Of a stretch of 18,577 bases of DNA, positions 8,148 to 16,287 are shown piece by piece (position 1 is the stretch's first letter; each line of letters begins with the position of its first letter). The translations under genes and the position numbers were made by a program. This stretch comes from Gammaproteobacteria bacterium (lineage in GTDB: Bacteria > Pseudomonadota > Gammaproteobacteria > Steroidobacterales > Steroidobacteraceae): positions 1,458 through 20,034 of the forward strand of contig PMNQ01000154.1 in assembly GCA_003162555.1 (NCBI GenBank). The letters run 5' to 3'. Below the pieces are notes generated by a model. It saw only the letters and a list, made by a program, of their open reading frames with translations. It ran no database searches and had not been told where the DNA came from.

Positions 8148-8570
8148 TCAGAACAGGACGCGTACGCTCGCGTCCACGAGCGTCGAATCTATATAGCCGA
8201 TGGCGGCCGGATTCGCGGCCAGGCGTCGCTTGACCTCGATGCCGTTGGCGACAGTGTCAGGCGGTCTGCCGCGCCCGGTGAAGATGATCTTGGACCAATA
8301 GGCCTTGAGTTGCGCCGGTGTCTTGTCGGCAAGCCGCCGGTAGAAATCGTCGCGCGTGGGCGAGCCTTCTTCCTGGTCGATGGGCACCGCCAGGATGCCG
8401 TCCGGATAGTGGCTGAGCTTGCCCAGGAAGATATCCGTCACCTGGTCCCTGCTCAGGGAGGCGATTGGGCTCCTGGCCGAAACCACGGCCACCGAGTCGG
8501 CGTGCGCCACTTCGGCAACCAGGCACAACGCGAGCCCGATGATGAGCAGATATATGCGGCTTGCTGGCAC
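8148..8570 (-). CDS. Short PstS-like periplasmic substrate-binding protein
   Basis: 140 residues from a GTG start at 8570, preceded by a GGCGGA element. An N-terminal signal peptide (hydrophobic LLIIGLALCLVAEV, cleavage likely after AHA) is followed by the compact phosphate-binding-protein-like pattern: LSRDQVTDIFLGK, a PIDQEEGSPTRDDFY block, the PAQLKAYWSKIIFTGRG block and the C-terminal AIGYIDSTLVD. At about 140 residues it is roughly half the length of true PstS, so it represents a single-lobe type of this family. It starts 14 bp after the porin gene on the same strand, so the two are very likely co-transcribed. Binding of phosphate or another oxyanion is inferred from family resemblance only. 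No ABC permease or ATPase genes are present, which suggests a sensing or accessory role rather than classical uptake. Confidence 0.85.
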   Translation of the reverse strand: MPASRIYLLIIGLALCLVAEVAHADSVAVVSARSPIASLSRDQVTDIFLGKLSHYPDGILAVPIDQEEGSPTRDDFYRRLADKTPAQLKAYWSKIIFTGRGRPPDTVANGIEVKRRLAANPAAIGYIDSTLVDASVRVLF

Positions 8571-8584
8571 TTTGGCAGTCCGCC

Positions 8585-9871
8585 TCAGAACACGAAGTCG
8601 ACGGTGGCGCTGACCAGGCTCACCGCGCCGCCGCGCTGGAAGCCGGGCTGCAGGTTGGTCAGCAGCCCAGGTGAGCCGGCGCCAATGTGGCCGCGATCGA
8701 TTTGCAGCTTGGCGTCCATATTGCGCCGGAAATCCCAGCGCGCGCCAACGGCAATGGTCCGTTGGCTGACAGCAGCTCCCAGCGCGGCATTGAGGCCGGC
8801 ATTCAGGGCGCCAGCCTGCGCAGCCAGGTCAGGGGGCAACGAGCTCACATCCAGCCCGGGATCCGAGGTATTGCCGGCGGGCCGGACGCTTGCAATGGTG
8901 GCATAAGGCGTGACCTTGCCCACGCGGTAGCCAGCACTGGCATACCAGCCGTTGGCTGCGCCGGTGAAAGAGTGGCTTTCAAAGTGACCCCACTCACCCA
9001 TCACAAACCACTTGCCCGGATCGTAGCTGGCACCGGCACCCAGGAAATCGGCGCCACGATTATGCATCTCATAGCGGTCGGCAATGGCGATGCCCTGTGG
9101 ACCAAATTGCCGGTAGGCGTCGAACAGCGGCTTGACCGCGTCCACGGTCAGCCGGGCATGCAGATAGGAGAAATGCACGATGAGGAAGCCACGCTCAATG
9201 GTGTCAAAGAATGCGACCAGCTGACGGGCATGGCTGACGCCATCCGGAATGTTGCTGCCACCGTGAAATTTCGTGTCGGTGCGGCCGGCGCTCACCTGGA
9301 TGGTGTTGATGGCATTGCCAATCGGCATGCGATAGCTCACATCCACGCCATCGCTGCTCGAGACCGGTTCGAGCCGATACACTTCTGCGGGCGGCCGCAC
9401 CCAGGGGTTGGCGTAGCCGACCCGGCGCGAGTCGTTCTCCATGAAGACGGGCAACGCGGTGCGGCCGACCCGCACGCTGAAATCGGGCGTGATTTCGTAG
9501 CGGAGGTTCGCCCACTCGACCTGCGGCCGGTAGCCGCCGTCGTAACGCTGCTGCACCAGGACCTGCACCACGCCCGAGAGCCGTTTGCTGAAGTCGGCGG
9601 TGACCTGGCCGGCGAGCAGGCTGTCTACGGACGCACTCCAGTTGCGCGTGTAGCCCGCGCCGTTGGCCTGGAAGTTGTTGGCGAAGTCCGCCTGGCTTTC
9701 ACTCGAATGGACGACGCCAACGGTGCCGAAGCCGGCAAAGGAAAAAATCGAAGGTGTCGTATCCGCAGCGCCGCCAGCGGCCTTGGCAGGTGCATCGGCC
9801 GGCTCAGCGGCCAGGCTCGTGGCGGTCCATAGCACTGCCATGAGGGTCAAAGCGGTCAACTTGCCTGGCAT
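8585..9871 (-). CDS. Porin-like outer-membrane beta-barrel protein
   Basis: 428 residues with a signal peptide (MPGKLTALTLMAVLWTATSLAAEP, cut probably after SLA or LAA). The mature part is rich in alternating aromatic/polar strands (for example WANLRYEI, SVRVGRTALPVF, GVDVSYRM, WYASAGYRVG, TIAVGARWDF) and ends in VDFVF, a C-terminal Phe signal for BAM-mediated insertion. The ATG at 9871 is preceded by GGAAGTGAG. It is the first gene of a two-gene unit with the PstS-like binding protein, so porin and binding protein probably handle the same solute across the outer membrane and periplasm. I do not recognise a named porin; the substrate is unknown. Confidence 0.85.
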   Translation of the reverse strand: MPGKLTALTLMAVLWTATSLAAEPADAPAKAAGGAADTTPSIFSFAGFGTVGVVHSSESQADFANNFQANGAGYTRNWSASVDSLLAGQVTADFSKRLSGVVQVLVQQRYDGGYRPQVEWANLRYEITPDFSVRVGRTALPVFMENDSRRVGYANPWVRPPAEVYRLEPVSSSDGVDVSYRMPIGNAINTIQVSAGRTDTKFHGGSNIPDGVSHARQLVAFFDTIERGFLIVHFSYLHARLTVDAVKPLFDAYRQFGPQGIAIADRYEMHNRGADFLGAGASYDPGKWFVMGEWGHFESHSFTGAANGWYASAGYRVGKVTPYATIASVRPAGNTSDPGLDVSSLPPDLAAQAGALNAGLNAALGAAVSQRTIAVGARWDFRRNMDAKLQIDRGHIGAGSPGLLTNLQPGFQRGGAVSLVSATVDFVF

Positions 9872-9991
9872 GCGCTCACTTCCATTTGGCCCGAATGATG
9901 GCAGCAGTCTTTCTTAGCGGAATCCATGGCCCCTGTATGTACGTCATCGAACCAACGCTGGGCCGGCCGATAGACTCAAATGCGTCCAAGC

Positions 9992-10000
9992 TGGTACGCT
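9992..10000 (+). promoter_or_regulatory. Possible extended -10 element
   Basis: TG-G-TACGCT fits an extended -10 (TGn plus a TATAAT-like hexamer). Transcription would start near 10007, only a few bases before the candidate starts of the small secreted protein, implying a very short leader or a leaderless mRNA. No good -35 element is seen at the expected distance. This is weak evidence. The remainder of 9872-10014, the divergent gap between the porin and the small protein, shows nothing else definite. Confidence 0.22.
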
Positions 10001-10014
10001 AATTCGGCTTGAAG

Positions 10015-10335
10015 ATGATGAGCCATAAAGTGGAGTTGCGCGTCGCCGTGATGATGGCGATGGCGTTGCTGTGCGCCCAGTGGGGCGCACAGGCTCACGC
10101 TTACTCGCATCTTGCGTCGAGCGCTGCTGCGACGCATGAGCTGGATGCGAAAGGGCGGCTTTGTTCTGACTGTCTTTCCTTTGCGCCGCTCCTTGCCACT
10201 GCCGCAGGTTCCTCACTGCCATCGGTTCATGCGCCACAAGGCGTCGATCCGATTCCCACCAGTGCTTTTCAGTCACTCATCAGCCGGGATTTTCCGGCCG
10301 CATTTCGCTCGCGCGCACCCCCGATCTCCCGTTAG
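10015..10335 (+). CDS. Small secreted CxxC protein, DUF2946-like
   Basis: 106 residues from the ATG at 10015; the tandem ATG at 10018 or the TTG at 10009 are alternatives. A signal peptide (VAVMMAMALLCAQWGAQAHA) precedes a short mature chain containing His residues (HAYSH, THEL) and a CSDC motif (GRLCSDCLSFAPLL), then a low-complexity tail. This resembles the small DUF2946-type proteins often found directly before TonB-dependent receptor genes, where a metal-related role is suspected. Here too a receptor gene follows 67 bp downstream on the same strand. Family assignment is by memory of the layout and the Cys pair; the function is not established. Confidence 0.6.
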   Translation: MMSHKVELRVAVMMAMALLCAQWGAQAHAYSHLASSAAATHELDAKGRLCSDCLSFAPLLATAAGSSLPSVHAPQGVDPIPTSAFQSLISRDFPAAFRSRAPPISR

Positions 10336-10402
10336 GCCCATGACAGTGCCAGGTCGCCTGCTCGGCGACCTGTCCCCCATTGCCTGATGAGGAGTTCATT
10401 CC

Positions 10403-12571
10403 ATGTCGAATATCACTGTAATGCGAGTGTCGCGTACGCTGGTGAGTGTTGCCATTCTTTGTCTTCCTGCGCTCAGTAACGCTGACGCTCTGGCCGACGC
10501 GAGCGCCGGTCCGGCTCCGGCTGTCCCTGAAAAGATAGACGAGGTGATCGTGACCGCCAGGCGCCTCAACGAGGCGCGTGAGGGCATCGAATCCAAGATC
10601 GGCGCGTCGACCTATACGATCAATTCGGCGGCGCTGGCGGCCGCGCCCGGTGGCGACAACACGCTGCTGAACCAGGTGATCCTGCAGGCGCCCGATGTGG
10701 TGCAGGATTCCTTCGGGCAGTTCCATGTGCGCGGCGACCACAACGATCTGCAGTATCGGCTCAACGGCATCATCCTGCCGGAAGGCATCAGCGTCTTCGG
10801 GCAGTCATTGAGTCCGCGACTGATTGATTCGATGAAGCTGATTACCGGTGCGCTGCCATCCGAATACGGTCTGCGCACGGCCGGCATCATCGACATCAGC
10901 ACCAAGAGCGGCACGCTCGAGCCCGGCGGCGCGCTATCGCTGTACGGGGGCAGCCACGCCACGCTACAGCCCAGCGTCGAATACGGCGGTTCGTCGGGCA
11001 GCCTGAATTACTTCATTTCCGGCGATGTGCTGCGCAGCGATCTCGGCATCGAATCGCCCGATGGCAGTTCCACTCCGCTACACGACCGAACGACCCAATA
11101 CCACGGGTTTGGCTATTTCGAAGACATACTCGATGCCGCCAACCGGCTGTCGATGATCCTCGGCACGTCGACGGGAGAATTCCAGATCCCCAATCAGGGC
11201 GGGCTGCAACCCTCACTGGGCCTCACGGTCAATGGGCAGGCCGATTATCCCAGTGCCAACCTGGACGAAAACCAGAAGGAAATGACGCACTACGCAATCC
11301 TGAGCTGGCAGCATTCGGCGGGCACCATCGACTGGCAGTCCTCGGTCACGGGGCGGTACTCGAGCCTCACGTTCAACCCGGATCTCCTGGGCGACCTGTT
11401 GTTCGATGGCATTGCCCAGCATGCCTACAAGCGGGATGTGGCTTTTGCGTGGCAGACGGATCTGTCGGTCAAGCTCAATCCGGCCCACACGCTGCGCACG
11501 GGCTGGTTCGTCCAGCACGACAAGGCGACTACCGAGAGCACCTCGCAGGTGCTGCCGGTCGACGCCACGGGTGCGCAGTCGAGCGACGTGCCACTCGCCA
11601 TCGCGGACAATGGCTTGCAGACGCAATGGATCGAGAGCCTGTATCTGCAGGACGAATGGCAACCGGTGACGGCTTTGACCGTCAACTACGGCTTGCGCTT
11701 CGACCACCTGGCGGCTTACACGACGGCGAGCCAGCTCAGCCCCCGGTTCAACGCGGTCTGGAAGAGCGCCAGCGGCACGACCCTCCACGCGGGCTACTCG
11801 CGCTATTTCACGCCGCCGCCGTTTGAACTGGTCGGAGGCGAGACGATCGCGAAATTCCTGAATACGACGGCAGCGCCCAGCGTGACGCAGAGCGATGCGC
11901 CGCTGGCGGAGCGGGCCGACTACTACGATGCAGGCGCGGAGCGGAAATTTGGAGACGCCGTGACCGTCGGCGTCGATACCTATTATCGGCAATCGACCAA
12001 CCTGATCGATGAAGGCCAGTTCGGCGCGCCCATCATTCTGACGCCGTTCAACTACCTGAACGGACTGATCAAGGGCGTCGAGCTGACGTTCAACTACAGC
12101 GCGCACGGACTCACGGCCTATGGAAACCTCGCGCTACAGAGCGCGCGCGGCCGCGGCATCGAGACCGCACAGTTCAATTTCGCGCAGGACGACCTGGACT
12201 ACATTGCCGGCCACTTCATCCACCTCGATCATGAACAGCGCATCACTGCCTCCGGCGGAGTTTCATACGCCTGGGGTCACACCCGCGTCAGCGCTGACTT
12301 GCTACTGGGCACGGGGCTGCGCGCGGATCTGACGCTTCCCGATGGGAGCAACATTCCCAATGGCGCGAACCTGCCAACCTACGAACAGTTCAACGTCGGC
12401 GCGAACCACGTGTTCCACCTGGGCGATGCGGGAACGCTGACGGCGCGCCTGGATGTCATCAACGTATTGGACAAGGTGTACGAAATTCGCGATGGCAGCG
12501 GCGTGGGCGTCGGAGCACCGCAGTACGGTCCGCGCCGCGGGCTGTTCCTGGGGCTATCGAAATCGCTCTAG
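10403..12571 (+). CDS. TonB-dependent outer-membrane receptor
   Basis: 722 residues with a strong ribosome-binding site (GAGGAG about 8 nt before the ATG). After the signal peptide comes a TonB box, DEVIVTA (46-52), then a plug domain with the typical VRGDHNDLQYRLNGI segment and the GALPSEYGLRTAGIIDISTKSG segment. A long barrel follows with the usual SLYLQDEW, LTVNYGLRFD, RFNAVWK and LRADLTLPDG-type strands, ending LFLGLSKSL. It imports a scarce ligand across the outer membrane using TonB-ExbBD energy. The substrate cannot be read from the sequence. The CxxC small protein upstream and the Met-rich protein downstream make a metal or metal complex a reasonable guess. No Fur-box-like site was recognised. 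Confidence 0.92.
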   Translation: MSNITVMRVSRTLVSVAILCLPALSNADALADASAGPAPAVPEKIDEVIVTARRLNEAREGIESKIGASTYTINSAALAAAPGGDNTLLNQVILQAPDVVQDSFGQFHVRGDHNDLQYRLNGIILPEGISVFGQSLSPRLIDSMKLITGALPSEYGLRTAGIIDISTKSGTLEPGGALSLYGGSHATLQPSVEYGGSSGSLNYFISGDVLRSDLGIESPDGSSTPLHDRTTQYHGFGYFEDILDAANRLSMILGTSTGEFQIPNQGGLQPSLGLTVNGQADYPSANLDENQKEMTHYAILSWQHSAGTIDWQSSVTGRYSSLTFNPDLLGDLLFDGIAQHAYKRDVAFAWQTDLSVKLNPAHTLRTGWFVQHDKATTESTSQVLPVDATGAQSSDVPLAIADNGLQTQWIESLYLQDEWQPVTALTVNYGLRFDHLAAYTTASQLSPRFNAVWKSASGTTLHAGYSRYFTPPPFELVGGETIAKFLNTTAAPSVTQSDAPLAERADYYDAGAERKFGDAVTVGVDTYYRQSTNLIDEGQFGAPIILTPFNYLNGLIKGVELTFNYSAHGLTAYGNLALQSARGRGIETAQFNFAQDDLDYIAGHFIHLDHEQRITASGGVSYAWGHTRVSADLLLGTGLRADLTLPDGSNIPNGANLPTYEQFNVGANHVFHLGDAGTLTARLDVINVLDKVYEIRDGSGVGVGAPQYGPRRGLFLGLSKSL

Positions 12572-12581
12572 GCACGGATCC

Positions 12582-12605
12582 AGTGGCCATTTCATCGGGG
12601 CCGCT
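12582..12605 (+). terminator. Weak stem-loop after the TonB-dependent receptor gene
   Basis: AGTGGCC (12582-12588) can pair with GGCCGCT (12599-12605), seven pairs including one G-U, around a 10-nt loop starting 10 bp after the receptor stop codon. There is no U-tract, so intrinsic termination is uncertain. The rest of the 147-bp gap to the next gene shows an isolated TTGACG (12690-12695) without a matching -10 element. Confidence 0.25.
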
Positions 12606-12718
12606 GAGCCTGCCGTAGGCCATGACATGTCCGTGCCCGGCGAAATCCACGCGGCACCCGAAGATTGCGCCCATACTCGCCGACCCGAATTGACGCGTCG
12701 ACTATGTCAGGAGCTTTT

Positions 12719-13510
12719 ATGCGAACGTGGCTATGCACAACTCTCATTCTATTCACTGCATCGGCTCGCGCGTTGGCCGCCTCCGACGACCTGACCGTCG
12801 TGTCCAGGAATACGCTTAATGGCAAGGATTCCGGTAACAGCACAAGTTATTTGTCGGGCGATCACGTGCGCATGGCACACGGAGATGGCAACGAGATGAT
12901 TGTCGACATCAAGTCTGGCGTGATGACCACCCTCGACAACAAAAAAAGTACTTACTACACGACGACACAGCAGGATTTGCAGCAGGTGAGCGCCAAAATG
13001 CAGGCAATGATGAACGACCCGGAGATGAAGAAGGGCATGGAGATGATGCAGAAGATGGGCGGCGCGATGGCAAAATCGTACGAGGTCAAGGACACTGGAG
13101 TCAGGCGCACTATTGCCGGCATCAACTGCGAGGATTGGACGATTTCGATGGAAGGCATATCGACGATGCATGAATGCGTCACGACAGCGCTGAAATACCC
13201 CGTTCACGCGTTTGATGCCTACAAGACGTTTTCGCAAAGCCTGCAGGCCAGCATGGGTGCCATGGGACCCATGGCCAAGTCGGGCGCGGAGCTCGCGGAA
13301 AAACTCAAGAAGATGCAGGGCTTTCCTATCGCTACCTCATTTTCCATGGCACTCATGGGCTCGAAGTCATCGACGGGGTCTGAGGTGACCGAAGTACGTC
13401 GAGGGCCTATTCCAGCCTCGGTTTGGGAAATTCCCGCGGGCTATAAGCAAATAGAGAATCCGATGTTGAAGGCATTTGACAAGCACGCTCGCGGACGCCC
13501 CTCGGGTTAG
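12719..13510 (+). CDS. Secreted Met-rich protein, DUF4412-like
   Basis: 263 residues. The ATG at 12719 is chosen because AGGAG lies about 5 nt upstream and because it gives a clean signal peptide (MRTWLCTTLILFTASARALA, then ASDD); the longer frame from 12665 would add 18 residues without signal-peptide character. The mature N-terminal half looks like DUF4412: repeated beta-strand segments such as SYLSGDHVRMAHGDGNEMIVDIKSG and ITTLDN-like VMTTLDNKKSTYY. It is followed by a helical, strikingly Met-rich stretch (about residues 94-118), then GINCEDWTI and a second Met-rich segment (ASMGAMGPMAKS). Two Cys (137 and 153) could form a disulfide. It is periplasmic or surface-located by its signal peptide; function unknown. 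Same strand as the receptor but with a 147-bp gap, so probably transcribed separately. Confidence 0.75.
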   Translation: MRTWLCTTLILFTASARALAASDDLTVVSRNTLNGKDSGNSTSYLSGDHVRMAHGDGNEMIVDIKSGVMTTLDNKKSTYYTTTQQDLQQVSAKMQAMMNDPEMKKGMEMMQKMGGAMAKSYEVKDTGVRRTIAGINCEDWTISMEGISTMHECVTTALKYPVHAFDAYKTFSQSLQASMGAMGPMAKSGAELAEKLKKMQGFPIATSFSMALMGSKSSTGSEVTEVRRGPIPASVWEIPAGYKQIENPMLKAFDKHARGRPSG

Positions 13511-13525
13511 TTCAGGGGGCGCCAA

Positions 13526-14275
13526 TCAGTCCTGTTCGGCAGGCCGCTGGGGGAAGAGGCCAATGCAGGCGATCATCGCGGCCGCAATGGCAAGCGTTGC
13601 GAGCGGGCGGCTCCACGCAAGTCCGCCCTGTGCGAGTGGCTTGTCGAGAAAATCGCCGACTGTCGCGCCCAGCGGGCGCGTCAGGATGAAAGCGGCCCAG
13701 AACAGAAAGACCCGGGAGACCGTGGTCCAGAAATAGAATGCGGCAACCAGCGCGAGCACCGCGCTGAACACCAGGGCGGCGCCCTGGTAGCCGAGTCCAG
13801 TGTCGCTGGCCGTCCAGTCGCCGAGTGCCGTGCCCAGCGTCTGCGAGAAAGTTATTGTCGCCCAGTAGAACGCCTCGACGCGCGGCGCATTGACCGAGCG
13901 CACGGAAACGGTTCCATCAATCCAATGCCACAGCGCGAGCGTGCCGACGACACACGCGAACAAGATGGTGGATCCACCCGCATAGCCGATTCCGAGCGAG
14001 CGATCAGCGAAGTCTGCCATCGTTGTTCCGGTGGTCGTGGAGGCAACGATCGTCGCCCAGTACAGTGCGGGATGAAACTGCCTGGCGCGGATCTGAAAAA
14101 ATATCAGCACCATGAATGTGGACAGAAATATGGCTGTGCCGGTCAGGTAACCGAGCTTCATGGTCATGCTGACCGTATCACCGCCGGTTTCACCCAGCGT
14201 CGTGGCAAGTACCTTGATGACCCAGAAGCCCAGCGTGACCGCGGGCACCTTGGCGGGGATCTTTGCGCTGTTCAC
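13526..14275 (-). CDS. COG4705-type integral membrane protein with fourfold repeats
   Basis: 249 residues from the GTG at 14275, which lies directly after the kinase stop codon (TGA at 14277-14279); longer frames would run inside the kinase gene. The protein is almost entirely hydrophobic helices and contains four copies of a short motif: TLGETGGD (26-33), TTGTTMAD (81-88), TLGTALGD (146-153) and PLGATVGD (201-208). Each is followed by a segment such as LGYLTG, GIGYAG or LGYQGA. This matches the uncharacterised membrane proteins of COG4705. Regular Gly/Thr/Asp repeats in membrane helices suggest an ion- or small-solute-related channel or carrier, but that is inference. It is the third gene of the regulator-kinase operon and ends 15 bp from the convergent DUF4412-like gene. 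Confidence 0.85.
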   Translation of the reverse strand: MNSAKIPAKVPAVTLGFWVIKVLATTLGETGGDTVSMTMKLGYLTGTAIFLSTFMVLIFFQIRARQFHPALYWATIVASTTTGTTMADFADRSLGIGYAGGSTILFACVVGTLALWHWIDGTVSVRSVNAPRVEAFYWATITFSQTLGTALGDWTASDTGLGYQGAALVFSAVLALVAAFYFWTTVSRVFLFWAAFILTRPLGATVGDFLDKPLAQGGLAWSRPLATLAIAAAMIACIGLFPQRPAEQD

Positions 14276-14276
14276 T

Positions 14277-15578
14277 TCAACTCGCGTCGATCCGCGGGAA
14301 CGCGACCCGCGCGACAAGGCCACTGCGGTCCGTTCTGTTGAGCAGCGCGACGCGGCCACCCAAACGCCGCGTCACGGTCTCGACGGTCGAAAGACCCAGT
14401 CCGCTTCCCGCGCGAGCATTCCCGGGAATCTGGTAGAAGCGCTCAAACACGCGGGACAGCTCCTGCTGAGGGAGGCCCGGACCTTCATCCGAGATTTCGA
14501 TGTGCACTTCGCCCGCATCGACTTCGGAACGGATTGCCACGCGACCGCCGGCCGCCGTGTGGCGCAAGGCGTTGTCGGTGAGATTGCCGAAGATCAGCAG
14601 CAGATCGCGCGAATCTCCGCGGACTAACGCATGGGAATGGGCGTGGACTTCCAGCGTGATATGCATGGCGGTCGCGATGGCCAGGTGCAGGGCACGAACC
14701 TCCAGTAGCGCCTCGTCCACGTTGGTGGTCCGGGAACCGTCGGCTGTCGCCGAGTCGGCCCGCGCCATTGAAAGCAATTGATCCGACAGGCGCGAAGCGC
14801 GCTGGATGCCAGCTCGCAGGTCGGCGAGCCGTGCGCTTCGCTCCGCGGGATCCGGCGATCCATCAAGTACGTCGGCTTGCAGCTGCAGGGCGGCAAGTGG
14901 CGTCCGGAGCGCATGCGCCGCGTCTTCGATGAAGTGCCGTTCCCGCTGCGCCGCTTCATTCTGCCGCGCCAGCAGGCGATTGATCTCATCCACCAGTGGC
15001 GCGACTTCCGTGGGCAGGCCCTGGGACGGCAATGCTTCAATCGCAAACGTGTTGCGCTGTGAGACTGAAGCGGCAACTTCCCTCACAGGCCGCAGCAGCG
15101 CGCGGATCACAAAGGCGATCACGATCCCGAGAACCGGGAGCAGCAGCAAACCTGGAAGCAGCGCTGCCAGGGCCGCAGCTTCGGCCTGATCGTCCCGCAC
15201 GTCGACAGGCTGCGCCACCTCGATGTGGTCGCCATTGGCGGTGATCGTGTACACACGATAGGGCTCCGCATCGAGTATTTCTTCCGAGTAGCCTGGCGTT
15301 GCACTGTAATGGTGAGCCAGCGACGGTGTGGACGAATACACCAGCGCGCCGGCGTGGTTCCAGATCGCGATTTCCACGTCGCTATCGATGGATCCGCGCA
15401 CGTCGGCAGTGCCCGCCCGCTGCGAGGATACAAGCCCGGCAATCTGCTGCAGCTGCCCGTCCAGGAGATGCTTTGCACGCCTGCTGACCTGAAAATAGGC
15501 AATGACAGCCGATGCAACGGCGACGCCGGTCACTGCTACCCAAAGGGAAATCAGCAACCGCCGTCGCAGAGATCTCAC
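14277..15578 (-). CDS. QseC-like sensor histidine kinase
   Basis: 433 residues. TM1 (about 10-30) and TM2 (about 137-160) flank a periplasmic sensor of roughly 105 residues with no recognised ligand signature. A HAMP-like linker follows, then the H-box EDAAHALRTPLAAL with phospho-acceptor His222, the N-box NLTDNALRHT (N332, N336), the G1 box DEGPGL and the G2 box GSGLGL. The layout matches QseC/PmrB/TctE-type kinases that pair with OmpR-family regulators. The start ATG overlaps the regulator's stop by 4 nt (15575-15578), so translation is coupled. The periplasmic part lacks an obvious acidic metal-binding cluster of the PmrB kind; the signal is unknown. Confidence 0.93.
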   Translation of the reverse strand: MRSLRRRLLISLWVAVTGVAVASAVIAYFQVSRRAKHLLDGQLQQIAGLVSSQRAGTADVRGSIDSDVEIAIWNHAGALVYSSTPSLAHHYSATPGYSEEILDAEPYRVYTITANGDHIEVAQPVDVRDDQAEAAALAALLPGLLLLPVLGIVIAFVIRALLRPVREVAASVSQRNTFAIEALPSQGLPTEVAPLVDEINRLLARQNEAAQRERHFIEDAAHALRTPLAALQLQADVLDGSPDPAERSARLADLRAGIQRASRLSDQLLSMARADSATADGSRTTNVDEALLEVRALHLAIATAMHITLEVHAHSHALVRGDSRDLLLIFGNLTDNALRHTAAGGRVAIRSEVDAGEVHIEISDEGPGLPQQELSRVFERFYQIPGNARAGSGLGLSTVETVTRRLGGRVALLNRTDRSGLVARVAFPRIDAS

Positions 15579-16243
15579 GAGTCGCTCGCGATGCGCCAGC
15601 CCAGTCCACGAACATTTTCGATCAACTCGCTGCCGATTTTCTGCCGCAGTCCGTGCAGCAGGAATTCAATGGCGTTGCTTTCTATGGCGTCGGTCCAGCC
15701 ATAGATCCGCGCTTCGAGTTGTGCGCGCGAAAGAATGTTGTGCGGCCGCACCATCAGGGCGTGCAGCAGAGCGTACTCGCGGGCGGTGAGCCGGATGGAT
15801 CGACCCTTGCGGTACACACTGCGCGTGGATGGGTCGAGTTCGAGCGAGTGGGTCTTGAGTCTGGGTTCGAGGCGCCCAACGTGGCGCCGCGCGAGCGCAC
15901 GAATGCGCGCCTTCAACTCGAGCAACTCAAAGGGTTTGATGAGGAAGTCGTCGGCTCCGAGATCAAGGCCCTCGACCCGATCTGCGAGCGCGTCGCGCGC
16001 AGTCAGGATCAGCACCGGGATGTTGTCGCCCCGCATCCGCAATGAGCGCAGTACTTCAATGCCCGACTTGCTCGGGAGTCCCCAGTCGAGCAGTGCGATC
16101 TGAAAGTCGTTGCGCTGGTCTTGCAGCGCGAGGTCGGCGCGTTCGCCGTCCCGCACCCAGTCGACGCTATAGCCCTCGTCGGTGAGGCCACGCACCAGGC
16201 TGCCACCGATCATCGGGTCGTCTTCTGCAATCAGGATGCGCAT
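15575..16243 (-). CDS. OmpR-family response regulator, QseB/PmrA-like
   Basis: 222 residues. The receiver domain has the acidic pocket EDD (7-9), phospho-acceptor Asp53 (LLDWGLP), the conserved Thr in LTARD and Lys103 (LIKPF). The winged-helix DNA-binding domain follows (LTAREYALLHALM, then the recognition-helix region SNAIEFLLHGLRQKIG and the wing segment NVRGLGWRIA). It regulates transcription when phosphorylated by the kinase encoded immediately downstream. No good ribosome-binding site is seen before the ATG at 16243. A tandem 11-bp repeat 45-66 nt upstream is the likely operator, suggesting autoregulation. Confidence 0.95.
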   Translation of the reverse strand: MRILIAEDDPMIGGSLVRGLTDEGYSVDWVRDGERADLALQDQRNDFQIALLDWGLPSKSGIEVLRSLRMRGDNIPVLILTARDALADRVEGLDLGADDFLIKPFELLELKARIRALARRHVGRLEPRLKTHSLELDPSTRSVYRKGRSIRLTAREYALLHALMVRPHNILSRAQLEARIYGWTDAIESNAIEFLLHGLRQKIGSELIENVRGLGWRIASDS

Positions 16244-16287
16244 CTGGAGCCGCGGTCTGTTCAGGGGCTACGAGTGTTCAACCGCAA

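Noticed and set aside
8687..9832. 381-codon plus-strand frame
   Set aside because: It is antisense to the porin gene, which has a signal peptide and a beta-barrel C-terminus; the plus frame shows no protein family features.
14276..14359. N-terminal extension of the COG4705-type protein
   Set aside because: It would overlap the kinase C-terminus and adds an Arg/Ser-rich segment unlike the family; the GTG at 14275 right after the kinase stop fits better.
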